A stretch of 64,000 nucleotides of DNA from Albidovulum marisflavi (GTDB lineage: Bacteria; Pseudomonadota; Alphaproteobacteria; Rhodobacterales; Rhodobacteraceae). Location of the stretch: assembly GCF_025751435.1 (NCBI RefSeq), contig NZ_JAOWKY010000001.1, positions 1,472,001-1,536,000 of the forward strand. Reading direction: 5' to 3'. A program made the translations under genes and the position numbers. Shown piece after piece: positions 60,165 to 64,000 of the stretch (position 1 is its first letter; the number at the start of each line of letters is the position of its first letter). The notes below the pieces were generated by a model. That model saw only the letters and a list, made by a program, of their open reading frames with translations. It was not told the DNA's origin and made no database searches.

Positions 60165-61670
60165 ATGAATGCCCCCCACACCTCCATCCTTGGCACCGTC
60201 GGCAACACCCCGATCGTGCGCATCAACAAGCTCGCCCCGGAAGGTATAGAGCTTTACGTCAAGCTCGAGGCCTTCAACCCGATGGGCTCCGTCAAGGACC
60301 GCCTTGCCCTCGGCATCATCGAGGCCGCCGAACGCGATGGAACGCTGAAGCCCGGCCAGACCGTGATCGAGGCCACCTCGGGCAACACCGGTATCGGCCT
60401 GGCCATGGTCTGCGCGGCCAAGGGCTATCCGCTGGTCGTCACCATGGCCGAAAGTTTTTCGGTGGAACGGCGCAAGCTCATGCGCTTTCTGGGCGCGCGC
60501 GTCATCCTGACGCCGGCCTCCGAAAAGGGGTCGGGCATGCTTGCCAAGGCCAAGGAACTGGCAGATCAGCACGGATGGTTCCTTGCCCGCCAGTTCGAAA
60601 ACGAGGCCGGGCCGGACATCCACTCCCGCACGACTGCGCGCGAAATCCTGGATGCCTTTGGCCACAAGCCGCTGGATTACTGGGTTTCCGGCTTTGGTAC
60701 CGGCGGCACGATGAAGGGCGTCGCCCGCGTCATCAAGGCCGAAAGCCCCGCAACCCACGTCGTTGCGGCCGAACCCGACAACTCGGCTCTGCTGGGATCG
60801 GGGATCGCGCAGGCCTTTGCGGATGACGGCACACCGGCCGCCAGCCACCCCGCCTTCCGTCCGCACCTGATGCAGGGTTGGACGCCGGACTTCATTCCAA
60901 AGCTGGCGGCGGACGTGGTTGAGGCCGGCCACATCGATCGGATACAGCCGGTGGATGGCGGTGCGGCGCTGAAATGTGCCCGCGATCTTGCCCGGCACGA
61001 GGGCATCCTGTGCGGTACGTCAGGCGGGGCGACCTTTGCCGCGGCACTTGAGGTCGCACGCCACGCGCCCAAGGGATCGCGCATCTTGGCGATGCTGCCC
61101 GATACGGGCGAGCGTTACCTGTCGACGCCGCTCTTCGCCGACATCGACGAAACCATGAGCGACGAGGAAAACGCGATCGCGGCGTCGACCCCGCGCTTCA
61201 GGTTCGATGCGGCGTCTGCGCCCGCGCCAGCGCCCGCCGCTCGGTCCGCTGCGCCTGCGCCGACGGTCGCCGCCGTCGATCATGTCGATGCGATCCTGGC
61301 CGACACGGAACAACCGGTCGTCCTTTTCGCACTTGAGTGGTGTGAATTCTGCTGGTCGGTGCGCAAGCTTTTTGCCGCCGCGGGCATCCTGTACCGCTCG
61401 GTCGACCTGGATGCGGGGGAATACCGCGAAAACGACTGGGGCGGCGCCGTTCGCAAGGCGCTGGCCGGCAAGACCGGCGCCGTGACGATCCCGCAGATCT
61501 TCGTCGGCGGGACGCACGTCGGAGGTGCGACCGAGACATTCGACGCGCACAACAGCGGCGCCTTGCAGAAGCTGGTCAAGGCGGCCGGCGTTGAGCTGCC
61601 AGAAACCGCTGCCGGGGACGCCTATCGCTTCCTTCCCGGCTGGCTTCATCCCCGCAAGTCCGCGGCCTGA
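60165..61670 (+). CDS. Cysteine synthase-glutaredoxin fusion protein
   Basis: 501 residues. Residues 1-345 are O-acetylserine sulfhydrylase: PLP Lys44 in GSVKDR, EATSGNTGIG for substrate binding, VSGFGTGGTMKG for the phosphate and a C-terminal CGTSGGA. An Ala/Pro linker (about 345-375) leads to a glutaredoxin domain with active-site Cys393 and Cys396 (WCEFCWSV) and the TIPQIFVGG glutathione block. The fusion would couple cysteine formation to thiol redox, for example deglutathionylation. Operon with the globin. Function of the fusion unproven. Confidence 0.9.
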   Translation: MNAPHTSILGTVGNTPIVRINKLAPEGIELYVKLEAFNPMGSVKDRLALGIIEAAERDGTLKPGQTVIEATSGNTGIGLAMVCAAKGYPLVVTMAESFSVERRKLMRFLGARVILTPASEKGSGMLAKAKELADQHGWFLARQFENEAGPDIHSRTTAREILDAFGHKPLDYWVSGFGTGGTMKGVARVIKAESPATHVVAAEPDNSALLGSGIAQAFADDGTPAASHPAFRPHLMQGWTPDFIPKLAADVVEAGHIDRIQPVDGGAALKCARDLARHEGILCGTSGGATFAAALEVARHAPKGSRILAMLPDTGERYLSTPLFADIDETMSDEENAIAASTPRFRFDAASAPAPAPAARSAAPAPTVAAVDHVDAILADTEQPVVLFALEWCEFCWSVRKLFAAAGILYRSVDLDAGEYRENDWGGAVRKALAGKTGAVTIPQIFVGGTHVGGATETFDAHNSGALQKLVKAAGVELPETAAGDAYRFLPGWLHPRKSAA

Positions 61671-61701
61671 GGCGCGGTCCAGATCCAAGAGGAGTATTCA
61701 G

Positions 61702-62934
61702 ATGACCCCGATGTCAGACGCCCCGAGCCGCTACCGGTGGGTCGTCGTCGCGATCGCCGCCGCGATGCTTGCCATTGCCATGGGCCAGCTCGTGAACGGC
61801 CTGTCGGCCTTTTTCAGCCCGCTCGAACAGGAGTTCGGCTGGGGGCGTGGCGACATCGCCTTCATCAATACGGCCGGACTCGTGGGAATATCCCTTGGCG
61901 GGATTTTCATGGGGTTTGCCGCGGACCGGTTGAACATCCGGCTGGTGGTGCTGCTTGGCGCCGCCATGACCTCTGGCAGCATGATCGCGGCATCCTGGGC
62001 GGCGGAACTCTGGCAGCTTTATGCGATCTTCTTCGTGGCGGGCGCCCTGGGGGGCGGTGCGCTGTTCGCGCCGCTGTTCGCGCTGGTTGGCGGGTGGTTC
62101 AGGACCGGGGCGGGGCTTGCTATTGGCATCGTCGCCGCCGGCCAGGCAATCGGGCAGGGCGGCATCCCGTTCGCCAACGCGATCCTGATCGACGCCCTGG
62201 GCTGGCGCGGCGCCCTGCTTGCGCTTGGCGTTTTCTCCCTTGTCTCGCTTGTCCCGCTTGCGCTGCTAGTGCGCAAGCCCGAACCGGCGCCCGCCGCCGT
62301 TGGGCGGGCCATCGCCGAACCCTCTCCGTCGATTCCTTTGCCGCATGTCGTCGTGTTGATGAGCGCCGCTGTCCTGTTCTGCTGCAGTCTCATGTCGGTG
62401 CCGCTGATGCACCTGGTCCCGCTGATCCAAGGCTGTGGTGTCCCGGCCCCCGAGGCAGGCAGCGTCGTGTTCGTCATGATGATCGCCGCGATCTTCGGGC
62501 GCGTGGCGTTTGGGCGGCTTTCCGACATGATCGGCGCGGTGCCGGCCTACCTGGCGGCCTCTGCCTGGCAGACCGCGCTGGTCTTCGTCTTCACCACGAT
62601 CGACGACCTTGGCCTGTTCTACCTTTTCGCGCCGATCTACGGCTTCGGATATGCGGGCGTCATGACCGGTGTCCTGACCTCGATCCGGGCGTTGACCCCG
62701 GCCGAAAGCAGGGCGGGCGCAACCGGCATCATCCTGGCCTTCGCCTGGGCCGGTCACGGACTGGGCGGGTACCTGGGCGGGCTGTTCTTCGATCTCAGCG
62801 GGACCTACGTTCTCACCTTCGCGGTCGCGGTCGGCGCAGGCGTCGTGAACCTTGTGCTTGTCACGACGCTGTTCCTGATGGTCAGGAAAGGCACGCGGCA
62901 AGCGATGCCCGCCCTGGTTCAGGTGGCCGGATAG
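61702..62934 (+). CDS. MFS transporter
   Basis: 410 residues with about 12 membrane helices. Central phrase GRVAFGRLSDMIGAVP is the loop 8-9 copy of the MFS motif A, and GISLGGIFMGFAADRLNIR is the loop 2-3 copy. It resembles the oxalate/formate or monocarboxylate exchanger group. Substrate unknown; placed after the cysteine synthase-glutaredoxin gene, export of a sulfur or carboxylate compound is possible. GAGGAG precedes the ATG at 61702. Confidence 0.85.
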   Translation: MTPMSDAPSRYRWVVVAIAAAMLAIAMGQLVNGLSAFFSPLEQEFGWGRGDIAFINTAGLVGISLGGIFMGFAADRLNIRLVVLLGAAMTSGSMIAASWAAELWQLYAIFFVAGALGGGALFAPLFALVGGWFRTGAGLAIGIVAAGQAIGQGGIPFANAILIDALGWRGALLALGVFSLVSLVPLALLVRKPEPAPAAVGRAIAEPSPSIPLPHVVVLMSAAVLFCCSLMSVPLMHLVPLIQGCGVPAPEAGSVVFVMMIAAIFGRVAFGRLSDMIGAVPAYLAASAWQTALVFVFTTIDDLGLFYLFAPIYGFGYAGVMTGVLTSIRALTPAESRAGATGIILAFAWAGHGLGGYLGGLFFDLSGTYVLTFAVAVGAGVVNLVLVTTLFLMVRKGTRQAMPALVQVAG

Positions 62935-62945
62935 TGCCAGGGACG

Positions 62946-62972
62946 CGCTTGCCCGACGGCGCCGGGCAAGCG
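62946..62972. terminator. Hairpin between convergent genes
   Basis: A perfect 10-pair stem CGCTTGCCCG / CGGGCAAGCG with a 7-base loop between the MFS and DUF2182 genes. T-tracts are weak, so termination efficiency is uncertain. Confidence 0.5.
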
Positions 62973-62982
62973 TGGTCTGCTG

Positions 62983-63792
62983 CTAGACAGAGCCAACCAG
63001 TATGTAGCCGCCCCAAAGGACAAGCGCCGCGCCGGCAAGCTTCGCCAAGGTCCCGCCGAAGGGTGTCAGCTTCTCGACCGCGACAAAGGCCGCAATCCCG
63101 ACGATCCAGAAAAGGTTCATGATTCCGCCGACGAAGAGCAGCGCCATCAGGAACCAGCAGCACCCCAGGCAATAGGCGCCATGTTCAAGACCCATGACGA
63201 AGGCGCCCGTGGCGCCGGGGCGCCTTCTGCGGGTGATGAACTCGGCCGGGGCGCGGCAGTGCCGCAGGCATGCGCCCTTCAGCGGCGTGAACTGAAATAA
63301 ACCGGCCAGGATAAGGACCAGTGCCCCCGGAACCGTGTCGATCAGCGTCATCATGGTGGCCGAGACATATCCCGTCGCCTCAAGCGCCCATTGCGTCGAC
63401 GCGGCGATGGCGCTGAAAACGGCCCAGACGGTCAGGTAGCCCCCAAGAAAGACCATCGCGATCTGCGGGATCCCGTCCTTGGACCCGCCTTGTCTGAGCA
63501 GCGCGGAATAGAGAAGGACCGTGGGCGACACGCTGGGAAGCATCATCGCGATCATCATCACCCACCACATCAGGAAGATCAGGATTGCATAGACCGCCGT
63601 CCAGTCGCCAGGCGCGCTTGCGCCGGGCATGTCCCGCATCGCGCGCATCGCGGTCATTCTGAGCGCGGTCATGTTCATGCCGATGCCGTAGGCGGTGTAA
63701 AGTCCGGTAAGCATGAACAGAACGCCGATCGCCGCGATCAGCACGGCCTTGTCACGCCGGAGCAATCGCTCCGCCATTCCTGCGCTGGTCAT
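62983..63792 (-). CDS. DUF2182 membrane protein
   Basis: 269 residues with about six or seven membrane segments. Family marks: MMIAMMLPSVSPTVLL and the Cys/His-rich GLEHGAYCLGCCWFLMALLF. The CxxCC-like site and Met-rich start suggest metal contact, but no function is established. It starts 14 bases after the end of the DUF1326 gene, the usual pairing for this family. Confidence 0.85.
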   Translation of the reverse strand: MTSAGMAERLLRRDKAVLIAAIGVLFMLTGLYTAYGIGMNMTALRMTAMRAMRDMPGASAPGDWTAVYAILIFLMWWVMMIAMMLPSVSPTVLLYSALLRQGGSKDGIPQIAMVFLGGYLTVWAVFSAIAASTQWALEATGYVSATMMTLIDTVPGALVLILAGLFQFTPLKGACLRHCRAPAEFITRRRRPGATGAFVMGLEHGAYCLGCCWFLMALLFVGGIMNLFWIVGIAAFVAVEKLTPFGGTLAKLAGAALVLWGGYILVGSV

Positions 63793-63806
63793 GATCCTGC
63801 ACTCCG

Positions 63807-64000
63807 TCAGGCGGCCTCGACGACACCTTTGTGCGACAGGTGAATCTCGACCATGTGGACATGGGTGTCGTTATTGTTGGGCAGATTGATCGCCCCATGG
63901 GTGCGTGTCGTCCCCTTCGCCATTTCCGCGATGCGGAACTCGAACCCGTGGGGCAGGTTTATCCGCGCGCGATGCTCGGCGCCGGTCACGGGGTTGAGGA
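63807..64000 (-). CDS. DUF1326 domain protein, C-terminal part
   Basis: The frame is open to the right edge; only about 64 residues are visible, starting LNPVTGAEHRARINLPHGFEF and ending HLSHKGVVEAA. The NPVTG and HxxRIxLPxGFE phrases are characteristic of DUF1326, a family found next to DUF2182. Function unknown. Confidence 0.75.
   Translation of the reverse strand, partial: LNPVTGAEHRARINLPHGFEFRIAEMAKGTTRTHGAINLPNNNDTHVHMVEIHLSHKGVVEAA

Noticed and set aside
1-64000. tRNA, rRNA, CRISPR, prophage, transposase, toxin-antitoxin or restriction genes
   Set aside because: Looked for on both strands from motif knowledge; none seen. A tRNA scan and profile search would settle small RNA genes.

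Overview
The window is G+C-rich (about two thirds by eye), densely coded on both strands, and reads as chromosomal DNA of an alphaproteobacterium, most likely a Rhodobacterales (Rhodobacter/Roseobacter-type) species. The evidence is gene content: two non-pyrrolysine MttB homologues beside covalent-FAD dimethylglycine-dehydrogenase-like proteins, TRAP transport genes of the 2-oxoacid type, ComDE, an ArsJ arsenic operon, and a stress cluster of hibernation factor, DUF2267, phasin-like and SpoIIAA-like genes. I see no tRNA, rRNA, CRISPR array, phage or insertion sequence. The window cuts a gene at each end: a CBS-domain site-2 protease on the left and a DUF1326 protein on the right.

Layout. 0-5.5 kb: sensor and stress genes (hybrid kinase, OmpR-type regulator, Crp/Fnr regulator, DUF2267, an exported bactofilin-like membrane protein), then a broken acyl-carrier-protein remnant. 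6-25 kb: a large catabolic island. It holds a fumarylacetoacetate-hydrolase-family enzyme, a class III aminotransferase, MttB copy 1, a LysR regulator, two demethylating dehydrogenases, a sulfotransferase-like protein, a D-2-hydroxyacid dehydrogenase, MttB copy 2, and a convergent operon of hydantoinase A/B, aminotransferase and Asp/Glu racemase. I infer that it degrades one or more N-methylated (betaine- or N-methylhydantoin-like) compounds, passing methyl groups to tetrahydrofolate. 25-35 kb: aldose epimerase and a TRAP transporter (dctP, an enlarged dctQ, dctM), followed by a LuxR-type response regulator, an exported sulfite-oxidase-fold protein and a tripartite hybrid kinase that probably control it. 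35-42 kb: a TPC-type heavy-metal ATPase and a five-gene operon (PLP lyase, M24 hydrolase, racemase, ComD, ComE) divergent from an Lrp/AsnC regulator.

42-48 kb: a stress cluster (YbhB, Fpg, dihydrolipoyl-dehydrogenase-like flavoprotein, hibernation factor with a cold-shock-like tail, a solitary L35 paralogue, a P-type ATPase remnant, SpoIIAA-like, coiled-coil and phasin-like proteins). FNR-like palindromes TTAAC-N4-GTTAA or variants precede several of these genes. 48-51 kb: an arsenic operon (ArsR-ArsC fusion, GAPDH, ArsJ).

51-63 kb is the most intriguing part. It contains OsmC, two flavoproteins, three very small proteins, a truncated haemoglobin translationally coupled to a nucleotidyl-cyclase-like protein, a PAS kinase with its OmpR-type regulator, a second globin, a cysteine synthase-glutaredoxin fusion and an MFS transporter. 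Five promoter regions here share a three-part motif: TGAAAC-type hexamers repeated with a 9-base offset, then exactly 27 bases (17 at osmC), then another TGAAAC. This looks like an undescribed haem/gas- or redox-responsive regulon whose regulator may be encoded inside it.
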